Below are positions 52,531 through 62,680 of a DNA stretch of 64,000 bases, in pieces (the stretch's first letter is position 1; each line of letters begins with the position of its first letter). The notes beneath the pieces are model-generated. The model was not told the origin of the DNA and did not search any database. It saw only the letters and a list, made by a program, of their open reading frames with translations. The DNA is from Candidozyma auris (lineage: Eukaryota; Ascomycota; Pichiomycetes; Serinales; Metschnikowiaceae): positions 186,001 through 250,000 of the forward strand of contig NC_072814.1 of the NCBI RefSeq assembly GCF_003013715.1, given 5' to 3'. The position numbers were made by a program, and so were the translations under genes.

Positions 52531-54279
52531 TTATACTGTCTCTTGCCCTGTCTCATTTTGAAGCTTGACTGCGTCCGTGGATAAGGTACGATCTGAGCTT
52601 TTCGAAGAATCAGTAGCTGCGTCCTCCTTCGGCTGCTGGTCATCCTCATCCGTGTGAGCAATTTGGCTTTTGCTTGGAATCTTCTTGTTGGTTGTAAAGA
52701 GTGAAAAGATGAAGGCAAGACATGCGTATGCGAAGTTGAGATAGAACACGTCCTTGAGTGCCTTCATAAAAGCGTCAAGTGCTTGATCCTTAGCAGGCTC
52801 AGGAAAATCCCAAATCATTGCAGGTGATTGGATGATAAGTCTGGGCGAGAGATTAGAGATATCACGATTTGAAGCCACAACGTCAGCCAAGTAGATTTGA
52901 CCTCTAGCTGTGAGCATTAACTGAGATGTGACAACTCCAACGACACCGCCAATTGTCTTCATCGAATTGATGAATATAGTGACCAAAATCATGGAGCCAG
53001 CAACGCGGCCGGGGGCCTCTAGTTGGGCACTCATCATAGAACTCTGGAACATAAGACCAACAGACACACCAGCCGGAATCAACAAACCAATACGCTGACT
53101 GAGTGGGGTATGTCTTCCAAGAATGAGAAACAAACCAACACCAAGAGGGCCTAATACTCCTGAAGCGACCATGGTTATCTTGACGTACCTCGTAAAACGC
53201 ATGAAGACACCATTGAATACCGAGGCTAAAGAGACGGTGATGATGAAAGGGAGCATATCAATACCGGACTTCCATGGAGAAGCTTGCCAAATAACCTGGA
53301 AGTAAATGGCCAAGTAAGTAACAATGCCCATAAAGAAGCAAAAGTTGAAGATGGCCGTCAGGGTGGCCATGAGGATCTTTGGTACCACAACCACCTCTTT
53401 TGGTATAAGAGGATTTTTAGACAACATGAAGTTGTAGTATATAAATATGATGGTGATAATACCGCCCAAGACAAAGCAGCAAATGACGGCGGCCGATTTC
53501 CAGGGAAATTCGTTACCTCCAAATGTAAGCGCCAAAAGTAAAAGCACAAGACCGGTGGAAAAGAGAAATGTGCCAAGATAGTCTATCTTCTTGAGTTTTG
53601 GTCGAAGGCCACCCTTCGGTGTAGGAGGACGAAAAGCCAAGGTAAGCATCACCAATGCAAAGCCACCAATAGGCAAGTTGATCCAAAAACACCATCTCCA
53701 AGTGACGTGAGAGGCAAACGCACCACCAATAAAGGGCCCCGCGACGGAAGCCACAGAAAAAGTGATACCTATTAATGCCATAGCAAGTGGTCTCTTGTTT
53801 ATAGGCACAGACTCAGAGAGCACCACCACAACCATAGACTGGATGGCACCTCCGCCAATACCTTGGATTACTCTGCCGCCAATTAGCATGGCCATACCTG
53901 TTGCCAACGCAGCCACAATTGAGCCAATCTCAAACACTATGATGCCCGCAATAAGAGTATACTTCCTTCCAAAAGCTATGGAGATCTTACCGTACAGCGG
54001 CATAAAGCAAGCCGTAGAAAGAAGAAATCCCGACGTGAGCCAGCCTACTTTATCAAAATTGCCAAACTCCTCACTGATTTCTGTTAAGATGGTCGCCACA
54101 ATAGTCTGGTCTAAGGCAGCGATGAAAAGGCTGGCGACTATGCTGAACAACGTGAAAGCCAACCGATATCCGTGGATATACTGTTCCGTGGCCTTGGTGC
54201 CATCGCCTGCATCACTTTGAATGAACTTCTCTTTCACTTTCTTTGCTACTTGTGAATCTTTAACATTAGTGTTCCCCAT
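52531..54279 (-). CDS. MFS drug:H+ antiporter, DHA2 (14-TM) family
   Basis: 582 aa, about 14 hydrophobic segments. After a charged N-terminus come motifs of the DHA2 group: FIAALDQTIVATILTEISEEF (motif D1, LDxTIV), GKISIAFGRKYTL (motif A), RVIQGIGGGAIQSM (motif B), and GPFIGGAFASHVTWRWCFWINLPIGG (motif C and the WRW-FWINLP signature). Relatives include yeast Azr1, Sge1 and the vacuolar Vba basic amino-acid transporters, so the substrate could be a xenobiotic or an amino acid. The C-terminus is acidic and Ser-rich. It shows no sign of horizontal transfer. Confidence 0.88.
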   Translation of the reverse strand: MGNTNVKDSQVAKKVKEKFIQSDAGDGTKATEQYIHGYRLAFTLFSIVASLFIAALDQTIVATILTEISEEFGNFDKVGWLTSGFLLSTACFMPLYGKISIAFGRKYTLIAGIIVFEIGSIVAALATGMAMLIGGRVIQGIGGGAIQSMVVVVLSESVPINKRPLAMALIGITFSVASVAGPFIGGAFASHVTWRWCFWINLPIGGFALVMLTLAFRPPTPKGGLRPKLKKIDYLGTFLFSTGLVLLLLALTFGGNEFPWKSAAVICCFVLGGIITIIFIYYNFMLSKNPLIPKEVVVVPKILMATLTAIFNFCFFMGIVTYLAIYFQVIWQASPWKSGIDMLPFIITVSLASVFNGVFMRFTRYVKITMVASGVLGPLGVGLFLILGRHTPLSQRIGLLIPAGVSVGLMFQSSMMSAQLEAPGRVAGSMILVTIFINSMKTIGGVVGVVTSQLMLTARGQIYLADVVASNRDISNLSPRLIIQSPAMIWDFPEPAKDQALDAFMKALKDVFYLNFAYACLAFIFSLFTTNKKIPSKSQIAHTDEDDQQPKEDAATDSSKSSDRTLSTDAVKLQNETGQETV

Positions 54280-54806
54280 GTTTCACAGCAATGAGTCCTT
54301 GTGAATTGATGATATGAAGATGCAAGATGCTTGATGAATCTATAACTTTAGGGATTATACTGTCGTAGTGAATGTGTGATGACTCGAGATCGAATATTTA
54401 GTGCATCAAGAGAATGGACAGGGCATCAGAGAAATATTGCAGGGCTTTGACCTTGTCACCTGCTGAGCTGTGAATGGGTGATTTTTTTTTTCGCTTCATG
54501 CAGCATTGGGTATTACAAGGAGTTTAGAGCAAGCGAGCCACCGTTAGGTGGGCACTGTACTGCGTGGTTTTTTTAAAGAATAATAGGGCGAAATAAATAT
54601 ATACTTTTGTTTGCTCGGAGATTTGTATTGATGAATGAGCTGGGGGCCGTTTCTTGAGAAACTGGACGTGATGAGACATGGAGCGGCTGACCGGTGTGGC
54701 TGCAAGGTTTCCCTGTTGGTGTGGTCGCGTGGAATTCTCGGTGCAGTTCCGCTCACAATTGGATCATCGAAAACGGGTCGCCGATAACTCCATGACGTTA
54801 CATCGC
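54280..54806. promoter_or_regulatory. DHA2 transporter upstream region
   Basis: 527 bp between the transporter start and the GPCR stop. A T9 run lies near 54483-54491. No clear pleiotropic-drug-response element (TCCGCGGA) by eye. Confidence 0.35.
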
Positions 54807-56762
54807 TCAATGACCGTCTCGTAAAAACTGAAGGAAATCGAGTTCAACGTCCTCACCAATGCTACCAGAACGATCACTTCGTTGTTGCGAAGGACGCTTG
54901 CTATGGGCATAAGAACTACTCTTCCGAGGGTTAGCGTGTGACTCTTGCGGAGTGAACTCTTTCGACTCCGGAATCGGCTCATGAGGGTCCATGGCAGAGA
55001 ATCTTCTCGATCTCGACGACTTGTTTGATGCAGATGCTATGGTTTTGGTATCATGCTTTCCTCCTTGTGACGAGTGACTCGAGCGCCTTTGAAAATTGAG
55101 CGAGTAGTTATCTAGAACCAGCCTAAATTCTCCCTCTGCGAGATCACCGGTCAAAAGGTTGGAGAAGTCATGCTTGGTCATGAGCGATTTGAAGTCAGGG
55201 GTGCCATTAGAGTCAATCGGTTGCGTTTCTCCCAGACCTTGTGCAGTCGAGCACAGCTCTTCAAAGCGTGAGGACAAGTAGCTATTTTGAAACTTCGTGA
55301 TGTTTTCTTCTGTTGGCAAGCCCATAAGCGGAAGACGAAGCTTTCCAAGTAAGCGTCTCCACCAAGAGTACTGCTGTACATCTGAGGACACTGCAGCGCT
55401 GTAAGAACTTAATCTCCGACGTCTGCTCACGGTATCCAGATCTCCGCTATGATGACGGACATAGTTGTCAAGTCTGTATGCATTGTCTTTTTCGTAGTTT
55501 TTCATGATTGTGTATTTCCATGGCTCCTCACGATAGAAGAACACCATGGAATCCACAAATCCATTAAATGGTTGCATGAAAGCACCCAAGTAGTTGAGCC
55601 AGATCACTGCCCCGTGGGTTCTCTCATAGTTAAACTGTGTGCACTGTAAAATGAAGGGGAAAAGCCACACTGAGACGTAAGCGATTGGATAGACAAAGAT
55701 GGATTTCATCTGTCTCTCGATGAGCTTTTGGCGTTTCCTAAAGTTAGCCAAGTTAGCAGCTTCTAATTCAGGATCATGCATAATGTTATTGGTGTGATTA
55801 TGAGGTTGATGTTGTTGGTCGTTATTAGGGCTTTCGTCCAGGCTATGGACGGTTTTTGTTCGTGAAGTCACAGGGTCGACGGCAGAGTTCTCTGAGCTAG
55901 AGGAGGCACCGAAACGATCTGAGTTTGGTACGAAAAATTTGTCGTAAATGCCATCCTTGACATTTATGAAAAAGAATTTGAGTGATGAGAAAAATGACGG
56001 CTTAACGTTTGAATCCCGTGTGTTGTGGTGTTGCATGGTTGTAAAGACTCCTCCCAAAGCCTTGAATTCTTTGAGCACGTAATAATAAATTAGTCCATAA
56101 ATCAATATGATGATGACGATTATGCAATAGCGAGGTACCCAGCTGAGTACCAACCGGTACCAGACCGGTTGCTGGGGAAGGTAACACCAACACACAAACG
56201 ATTGATAACCCACGCCAATGTAGGCTAAGGAGGCCATGAATAGGGGGATAACAAAAGACAAGCCATAAACGTAGTAGCGGTACTTGTACATGCCGCCTTC
56301 GACTCTGCCGGAATTCAGCACCTTGACTGAAAGGTTAGGCTTGAAAATAAGCAATAACGTATGTAATGCAAAAGTCAAGATGGCCAAATCTGCACCTTCG
56401 ATGGCCGTCGTGGTGAAAAAGCCCACAACTTGGCAGAAGCGCTGGTTGGCGTACGCCGTAGGGTGAGTGAGAACCCTGGCCGGGTATAGCAAGAGAATGA
56501 AAGCCTTTAGTAGATCGAATAGGAGGAGAAATGCAATTAAGTGGTGACGAAACACGAGCCTTCTTGGATCGATGGCCAAAAAGCAGTAAATGGCGGCCAA
56601 GCAGAAAAATATCGATATTGACGAGCTGGAGATGGCCAAAGACCGCTGGACAGAGATCTGGTAGTGGGAAAACAAATCAGCCTGATTCAGGATGTGGTCG
56701 TTTTCTCGAGTGGCTAAAGTGCCGGCCCAGAGTAGCCACCGCTTGTAGTTGGGACGAGACAT
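54807..56762 (-). CDS. GPR1: Gpr1/Git3-family G protein-coupled receptor
   Basis: 651 aa, seven membrane segments. TM1-5 lie in about residues 35-235 (SISIFFCLAAIYCFLA, LIAFLLLFDLLKAFILLLYP, YGLSFVIPLFMASLAYIG, YCIIVIIILIYGLIYYYVLK). A long charged third loop follows (about 235-355), ending in RKRQKLIERQMKSIFVYPIAYVSVWLFPFI (TM6) and WLNYLGAFMQPFNGFVDSMVFFYREEPW (TM7, the Gpr1 C-domain signature). The cytosolic tail is ~230 residues. In S. cerevisiae and C. albicans Gpr1 couples via Gpa2 to cAMP/PKA, sensing sugars or methionine. The tail is shorter than in S. cerevisiae Gpr1 (961 aa). Family sure; ligand unknown. Confidence 0.88.
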   Translation of the reverse strand: MSRPNYKRWLLWAGTLATRENDHILNQADLFSHYQISVQRSLAISSSSISIFFCLAAIYCFLAIDPRRLVFRHHLIAFLLLFDLLKAFILLLYPARVLTHPTAYANQRFCQVVGFFTTTAIEGADLAILTFALHTLLLIFKPNLSVKVLNSGRVEGGMYKYRYYVYGLSFVIPLFMASLAYIGVGYQSFVCWCYLPQQPVWYRLVLSWVPRYCIIVIIILIYGLIYYYVLKEFKALGGVFTTMQHHNTRDSNVKPSFFSSLKFFFINVKDGIYDKFFVPNSDRFGASSSSENSAVDPVTSRTKTVHSLDESPNNDQQHQPHNHTNNIMHDPELEAANLANFRKRQKLIERQMKSIFVYPIAYVSVWLFPFILQCTQFNYERTHGAVIWLNYLGAFMQPFNGFVDSMVFFYREEPWKYTIMKNYEKDNAYRLDNYVRHHSGDLDTVSRRRRLSSYSAAVSSDVQQYSWWRRLLGKLRLPLMGLPTEENITKFQNSYLSSRFEELCSTAQGLGETQPIDSNGTPDFKSLMTKHDFSNLLTGDLAEGEFRLVLDNYSLNFQRRSSHSSQGGKHDTKTIASASNKSSRSRRFSAMDPHEPIPESKEFTPQESHANPRKSSSYAHSKRPSQQRSDRSGSIGEDVELDFLQFLRDGH

Positions 56763-57859
56763 GGGGGTTAACGCTTTGGTAGCTTTCTAATGGAAGGGCA
56801 ACTCTTCAAAGCAGAAGCATCAATACCTTGTTGAACGTGACAGGTGACAAAGGGGGCTAAAGACACTGCTTGCGTGGAAGCGTGGGAGATAAAGTATGAA
56901 TAGGATATTAATATGAGGATGGAAAGCCCTGGGTGAAAAAGTGGGTATAGCTGACAATCGGCGGCCCAAACAGGGGAGGTTTGATAAACCGAATGAATGT
57001 GAATGGCTCTTTTTTTCTGTGATGGTATGGGTCTGGGCTAAAATAACGCGGCGCGGCGGTAAGGGAAAAAAAGTAGCCTGGCACTGGGCATTTGCAACCT
57101 GAAAAGGAACAGAAAAAACAATGGAACCACGCAAGGGCTTTGAAGCGTCTCTGAGAATTGCCTCCAAAAGTGGGGCCCAACACTGGAACTTTGGTGTTTA
57201 TTTCTTGTCAACCTCTTTTGTGAAGTTGTATTGCTGTCCACCTACTTAGCCGTGAACTGAGAGGTCTCTCAAATAGGGCGCTGCGGCGCCGCTCGCAACA
57301 ATCACCCTTTTTGTGCCCTGGCCGAGCTGGCCGCCCGAATGCCTCCTTTAAAGCCCATTCAAGGCACAGTCTTTCTTTGTAACAATGTAGAACGAGCGAA
57401 AATTCGCAGACAGCTCAGATGACTCAGAAGCAAAGAACTACTCTGCCTTCAAAAAATCGGCCTGTTCCTTTGCATCTCAGGCTGGGTTATTCTACTACTT
57501 TTCGCCTTAATTGATGGCTGCGAATTTGCTTCCATGAATAGCTCGCACTCCTGCAATGCAAACAAGGTTCACTTTGAAGGACCTGGCATTGTTCACATCC
57601 AGTATATAAAGCAAACGCCTCATACAAATTTTGGTCTGTCTTGGACTTTGTTGCTTGTTTGATCATACCGCCGATCCAATTAGGCAAATCGAAGGTCATC
57701 TACGATCCTCGGTTCAGTGCGGAATGTGCTTGCAATCTTTCCAATAATAGGCACTCTTGAGCATAAAATGTACATTCTTAATAACTACTGTAAATGCAGA
57801 TTTCTCCGTTCAATCTCAAACTGATTACTTTTAAAATGATGAGTGTCTGTATTGGTTCA
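56763..57859. promoter_or_regulatory. Long upstream region of the GPR1-type gene
   Basis: 1097 bp between the GPCR start and the AGP2 stop, both minus strand. It contains a perfect 10-bp palindrome GCGGCGCCGC at 57283-57292 in an otherwise AT-rich region, and GAGAG-GT-CTCTC at 57260-57271. Overlapping minus-strand frames at 56820-57241 have no recognisable content. A 70-codon ATG frame at 57487-57699 encodes a Cys-rich peptide (see findings). Confidence 0.45.
57487..57699 (-). CDS. Candidate small Cys-rich protein (70 aa), unproven
   Basis: ATG-initiated frame in the 1.1-kb gap between AGP2 and GPR1. The peptide contains C-x2-C-x7-C-x2-C (CEQCQVLQSEPCLHC), the spacing of a small zinc knuckle, with a basic C-terminus. 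I recognise no family, and a 70-codon frame can arise by chance in 1 kb. Kept as a candidate only. Confidence 0.2.
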   Translation of the reverse strand: MTFDLPNWIGGMIKQATKSKTDQNLYEAFALYTGCEQCQVLQSEPCLHCRSASYSWKQIRSHQLRRKVVE

Positions 57860-59635
57860 CTAACGCATCTCACTGCCAAAGAGAACCTCGCAGACCCTCT
57901 GCCACCAAGTGCGCTTTATTTCGCCGTCTGCGCTTAACTGGTTCTTTGCTTCTAGCTGCTGGTAATACCACGCCTCGTGCTCTTCAACCTCCTTAAGACC
58001 AGTCACTAAATCAACCTCTGCAGCCCTCTTGAACTTAGTCCGTCTAAAAAGCTTGTAGAAGATAAAAATACCGATGTCAATGAAGATCATCAAGTATGAA
58101 AACAAAAACGTCTTGTAACTCCATCCGCCTGGCATGAAAATCCCGTAAGTACCAACGAATATCATAATGAAAGCCATGCTGCCGCCAAATATTGCCAAAT
58201 ATGGCTGGAACCATCCCCGAAATGGCAACGACCGACGGTCAATGCCCTGTGCTTTTGTTGCACGATAGAAGAAAATGTAAGTGAAACACAAAATACTAAA
58301 GTTGATTAATTGGCACGAGGTGATCAAGTTGATAATCCAGTTCAAAACCTCGGACGCTCCCTCTCCCAATTGCAAAAACGAAATGAGTGACCACGCTAAC
58401 GAAATCAACATGCAATACATTGGGATACCCGATTTAGTTGTTGCAGTAAGAAATTTTGGAGCATATCCATCTAACGCAAAACCGTAGAGAGTTCTCGAAG
58501 AGCAGTAGGTGTACGAATTACCAGCAGAAAATGCAGCCGTGATCAACAACACATTCACAATATCCGGCAACACACTGATCCCCAAGTTTTGCATTGCAAT
58601 AACGTAAGGAGACCCTCCCGCACCAGGTTTGGTCACACCCTGACTTTGCAAGAGAAGAGGATCGTTGTAAGGAACAAGAATTCCAACACAAAGCGAACCT
58701 CCAATGAAGAAAATAGTCAATCTGATGAATACCTGCTTATAAGCTGAAGGCAACGTTTTTCTAGGGTTGATGGTCTCACTTGCCACAAGCGAAACATACT
58801 CAGGTCCTGCAAAAGTAAATGTGGCTCTAATCAAGCAAGCCAAAAAGCCTCTGAAATTACCAGTACTACCAGTGAATTCGTAAGAGCTAATGGGACCAGG
58901 ATCACGCCAGTAACGGAAACCGAAAGCATCGTGCTTTGGATTTCCCCCAACCATAGTGACGAAAGTGAATAGGATAAGGCCAACCGCCAAGACGACTTTA
59001 CCCAAACTCAACCAGAATTCCACTTCTCCGTATATAGCCACACCAAAAATGTTTATGAGAAAGTATAAAACCACCTGCACGGCCAAAGGGATACCCGCAG
59101 AGTAGTCATCTCTCCAGAAATGAATGATAGAGTTTACAGTAACCACTTCAAAAGGAATCTGCGCACAGCACAAAAACCAGAAATTCCATGCTGTCATAAC
59201 TTCCAACGCATCATCGCAGCACCGTCCAGCCAAACGCACAAAGGGAGAAGTAATCGGCAAATAAGTAACCATCTCTGCAGTAGTGATAGTGATACATAAA
59301 ATTGGAAGGGACCACACAAGGAATCCAAGAAACAAATTGAGTGGGCCATAAGGTAAGGCTTGTCCAATAGCCACAAACAAAGCTGAGCCGATAGTGGCAC
59401 CAATGCCTAATAATTGAACATGTCTACCTCTCAAGCTTCTGTGAAGATGATTAGAGCTATCCCTAGAGCTGTAGCTTACGGTCGAATGGATTGAGCTGAC
59501 TTCGCCTTTTTTGTCTTCCTGAGCTGGGGACAGGCCAACAGCACCAATCTCTGAAGTTTGAGTTCTGTGAACTTGTTCCAGAGATCGGGGAATATGAGGA
59601 ACAAAGTTGTCTTGGATAAAAGAAGAGAGGCCCAT
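57860..59635 (-). CDS. AGP2: Amino-acid/carnitine permease, Agp2-like (YAT family)
   Basis: 591 aa (S. cerevisiae Agp2 596). Amino acid-polyamine-organocation permease with about 12 membrane segments. After a ~65-residue cytosolic N-terminus: LHRSLRGRHVQLLGIGATIG (TM1 with the helix-breaking GIGATIGSALFV), FTFAGPEYVSLVASETINPRKTLPSA (TM6 and the following loop), and FSAGNSYTYCSSRTLYGFALDGYAPKF, all typical of yeast permeases. SALFVAIGQALPYGP instead of the usual GTGLFVGSG-type stretch, and the ALEVMTAWNFWFLCCAQIP segment, point to Agp2. That protein imports carnitine and acts as a plasma-membrane sensor affecting polyamine uptake. Substrate not proven. Confidence 0.82.
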   Translation of the reverse strand: MGLSSFIQDNFVPHIPRSLEQVHRTQTSEIGAVGLSPAQEDKKGEVSSIHSTVSYSSRDSSNHLHRSLRGRHVQLLGIGATIGSALFVAIGQALPYGPLNLFLGFLVWSLPILCITITTAEMVTYLPITSPFVRLAGRCCDDALEVMTAWNFWFLCCAQIPFEVVTVNSIIHFWRDDYSAGIPLAVQVVLYFLINIFGVAIYGEVEFWLSLGKVVLAVGLILFTFVTMVGGNPKHDAFGFRYWRDPGPISSYEFTGSTGNFRGFLACLIRATFTFAGPEYVSLVASETINPRKTLPSAYKQVFIRLTIFFIGGSLCVGILVPYNDPLLLQSQGVTKPGAGGSPYVIAMQNLGISVLPDIVNVLLITAAFSAGNSYTYCSSRTLYGFALDGYAPKFLTATTKSGIPMYCMLISLAWSLISFLQLGEGASEVLNWIINLITSCQLINFSILCFTYIFFYRATKAQGIDRRSLPFRGWFQPYLAIFGGSMAFIMIFVGTYGIFMPGGWSYKTFLFSYLMIFIDIGIFIFYKLFRRTKFKRAAEVDLVTGLKEVEEHEAWYYQQLEAKNQLSADGEIKRTWWQRVCEVLFGSEMR

Positions 59636-60362
59636 AGTTATTTAAAAGCTTTTTTTCTCAAAATGTACCCATGAGATGCCTATGGGTGATTTTGGAAGAC
59701 TGTGACAAAAAAAGATAGTATGAATTTTTCTCTTAATTTTTTTCTCAATCACACTCCTTCGCTCAGGCAATCTCACGCAGTAAATTACCCATTTTTAATG
59801 ACCGCATGCAGGAAACTCTGGGGTGATACGATCCACGGGAAATGGACGATGAGCTTTCGCGGCTTCAAACCAGTATTCGACTATACAAGAAAATGCGACA
59901 TGGCAAAATGACAGGAAAAAGGTTGGCGAACCATTTTTGTCGCCTATTAAAGACGTGTTTCCGTTTGATTTCCCCGAACTTTCTGATGACTTTCTTTTTT
60001 TTTGTTTCTCGCCGTAGCGAAAGAAAGTTCCAGTATGCTGTGCATTATCTAGCGCGATAAATTGCACATAGTTAAACGACAATGCACGGCCTCTCATGGA
60101 GGGGAGCTTATTCAGGACTGGGGAAGTGTCGTATTCGTGGAAGTGACAAAGACCATCTTCTTCATAGAAGATAAAACCTTTCGAGAACAACTCGCGGAGA
60201 CGGACAAAGGTCTTTCGATTCGTATGTGGGAGGAGCGATTCAAGCTTGCATCAATTTCCTACTCTGTTAATGATTGAGGCTCTTCGACGCTGATCTCACT
60301 TAGGTGGAGTTTGCTTAGAGTCACCCAGGATTAGCCGAGTGAAATACCTCACAGCATCTCAA
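59636..60362. promoter_or_regulatory. AGP2 upstream region
   Basis: 727 bp between the AGP2 start and the beta-subunit stop, both minus strand. T-runs at 59735-59745 and 59994-60002. The frames seen (for example 59795-60190, TTG start) lack recognisable content. No RNA gene evident. Confidence 0.35.
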
Positions 60363-61400
60363 TCACTGTTGCAACGGCGCGTACAACACCTGAGTAACAT
60401 ACTTTCTCTTGTATCGAATCACTGAAGCGACAGCTAACGTATTGTGCTTGACACTGGTAGTGGCCAAATGGTTTAATACCACGTGGTTGGGAATGGGCAA
60501 GGCACCAGAGTTGTTGTCTTTATCTTGCGAGTTGAAGTTGTTCAATATCACATTCTCAAGGTGAGGCGGCAATTGAGGAGCATACAACCATCCCTGGTCC
60601 AGCTGGTTTCTGTTTCGTGACCGCTGCTCTAGCGCAAGGTAGTATTGCTCCATGACTTTTGGGTCCTCAAAAACAGGAGGAATATCGCTGACATACGTGT
60701 ACTTCTTGGCAGCTTCTTCGTTATCCTCTTCATGATACCTCAGGTAACCGTCACCCATGTCATCTTCGTCGTTCGTAAAGCCAAAGATCGAGTTGGAGCG
60801 ACCTCTCGAACTGACAGACGATCTTCTACTTGTGCTAGCACGCAGTTTCGATTTCTCCTCTTCCTCACGCTGCTCCGCTTGCTCCTCTTCTAGCTGTTTG
60901 AGGTGCATCTGAACATGCTCCAGGGTCACCTCGATGTAATTGACAAAATTACCCATCTGGTCTGTTGCCGTGGGCAAAAAATCTGAAAATCTAAGCTCGT
61001 TGTCAACAACAAAGCGGAATCTATGTGTACCCACAGGCAACCCAAGCGTTACCAAGTACAGCTTCTCGTCCTGTTTTTGCAAACCAATCATCTTCCTCCA
61101 CCCTGTGAAGGAGCCTGTCACATACACTTTCTCGCCGCCTTGTACCCACTTGATGTCTACTGGTACCGTCACGGACGGATCGGGCACTGGAGGAGCTTGG
61201 GGTGGCGCATTGCTAGCAGATTCAGGATTCTTCGGCTCGTTGGCCTCCTCCACTTGCATTTTCTCGCCCTCGTCTCCTTCATCGCCCAATATGATCTGGG
61301 ACCTTCTTCTCGCTGGCTGTCCGTTCTGGGAGCTGTCAGCAGCAATGCTGTCCACGGCGTTGGAGACATCCACCATGGAAAAGTCGTTACTGTCGGGCAT
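60363..61400 (-). CDS. SNF1/AMPK complex beta subunit (Sip2/Gal83/Kis1-like)
   Basis: 345 aa. Scaffold joining Snf1 to the gamma subunit Snf4 and directing localisation. A CBM48 glycogen-binding domain at about 81-158 (VPVDIKWVQGGEKVYVTGSFTGW101, then GLPVGTHRFRFVVDNELRFSD and DQMGNFVNYIEV), a charged helix (about 160-195), and the C-terminal ASC domain (about 255-345: LPPHLENVILN, LPIPNHVVLNHLATTSVKHNTLAVASVIRYKRKYVTQVLYAP). The N-terminus is MPDSND, with no Gly2, so it cannot be N-myristoylated, unlike S. cerevisiae Sip1 and Sip2. The gene lies about 13 kb from SNF1. I left the symbol blank because yeasts carry more than one paralogue. Confidence 0.93.
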   Translation of the reverse strand: MPDSNDFSMVDVSNAVDSIAADSSQNGQPARRRSQIILGDEGDEGEKMQVEEANEPKNPESASNAPPQAPPVPDPSVTVPVDIKWVQGGEKVYVTGSFTGWRKMIGLQKQDEKLYLVTLGLPVGTHRFRFVVDNELRFSDFLPTATDQMGNFVNYIEVTLEHVQMHLKQLEEEQAEQREEEEKSKLRASTSRRSSVSSRGRSNSIFGFTNDEDDMGDGYLRYHEEDNEEAAKKYTYVSDIPPVFEDPKVMEQYYLALEQRSRNRNQLDQGWLYAPQLPPHLENVILNNFNSQDKDNNSGALPIPNHVVLNHLATTSVKHNTLAVASVIRYKRKYVTQVLYAPLQQ

Positions 61401-62673
61401 TTTAGGAATAAATGCAATGCAAAGAGAGTACTATAGAGACAGCTGAGGCGTTGTGAATTGAAATGTGGATGAATGTGTTGCCCTTGTGGACTGTAAAGCG
61501 AGACCGTTGGCGATGTTTATTAGGGTAGGGCGGAAAGGTAGGAATGAAATGCCAACCGCGAAACAGTGGGTGAGGCGGGTCTGGTGGAAAAAAACGAAAC
61601 TCGAACAAAGCGGAACCCACAAGGATCACGCGGAAGGTAAGCGAGGGTGGGAGCGAAAGAGAAGGTGCAAATTGACCTGTTTGGGGTTCTATTTTCTACG
61701 ATGTTTTTCTCTCCTCCCTTCTTTTTGCGATGTGGGGGAGCCGGTCATGGCTGGGGTCACAGCCCTACAAAGGGCTTCCGCTGGCGTCTCATTTTCTTTT
61801 TTTTTTTTTGGTCCCTTTGTGCCGTCAACGGTCGGTAAGAATAGCACCCGCACGTGAGAGACAGCCTTCGGTTAGTGCTCAGAGGGAGCCATGCACTCCA
61901 TCTGTGAGGGAAGGACGATCCATTTGAAATGGTAAGTTGAAGAGATTCCACAACTTTCGGTCAATTGGGCAGGTTCATTGAGGATGTGTAAGAAAAGCAA
62001 CGGTACTACTTTTGAGAATGAAATTTGATTGGTCGAAGTGAGCGAGGGGAATGAGAGGAGGATGGTGCGAGGGCTAATGACCAGAAGTGATGGCCACCAC
62101 CTGAGGCCAAGCGCATGGTGGGTAGGTAAAGTGTGAACTTCTATAGATGATGAGTCGTATGAGATGGATCATAAAATGGCCGTTTTAGGCTATTGGTGAC
62201 TGAATACGAAGGCTCTGGCTTTGAGAAAAATTGGCTGCAAAATGGGTGGTGGACATGGTTATGACCCGATATTCGGCTTTGTGACCACTAGCTGCTATGA
62301 AGTTTTTGTTGAGGTTATGAGGAAGACAATGTGGTCTAAGAAAGACATGAAGGGATATGGGCAGTGTCTATACCAAAATACGTTCGTGCTGTGCTCCATT
62401 TCTGTTTAGAGAATCAGAAGATTTATAAACTGACCAGAAATTAAATGTGGTAAGATCCCTTGCAAAGCTGTCTTGGTTAAAGGTGTCTATAGTAGCCATG
62501 AATTTTTAGATTTCTTCGTGGGAAAAGCTAGAATATACAGCAGCACTCAGTTGTCAGAGGAGATGCAAATGCAAGCACAGAGATTACCTCTGAAAGCAGC
62601 TCTGTTCTTTGAAAAGCTCTAGTGGAAATCGGGGCCTCACATTATTTAGAATCCTATGAATACAACGATTAGA

Positions 62674-62680
62674 TGTTTCA
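62674..62680 (+). promoter_or_regulatory. Distal pheromone-response-like element
   Basis: TGTTTCA, the reverse complement of TGAAACA, 424 bp upstream of the STE2 ATG. A lone seven-base match is weak evidence. Confidence 0.3.

Noticed and set aside
59795..60190. 131-codon minus-strand frame upstream of AGP2
   Set aside because: Begins at TTG, has no family likeness and sits where the AGP2 promoter must be.
61465..61857. 130-codon plus-strand frame upstream of STE2
   Set aside because: Low-complexity translation of a T-rich tract; no recognisable motif.
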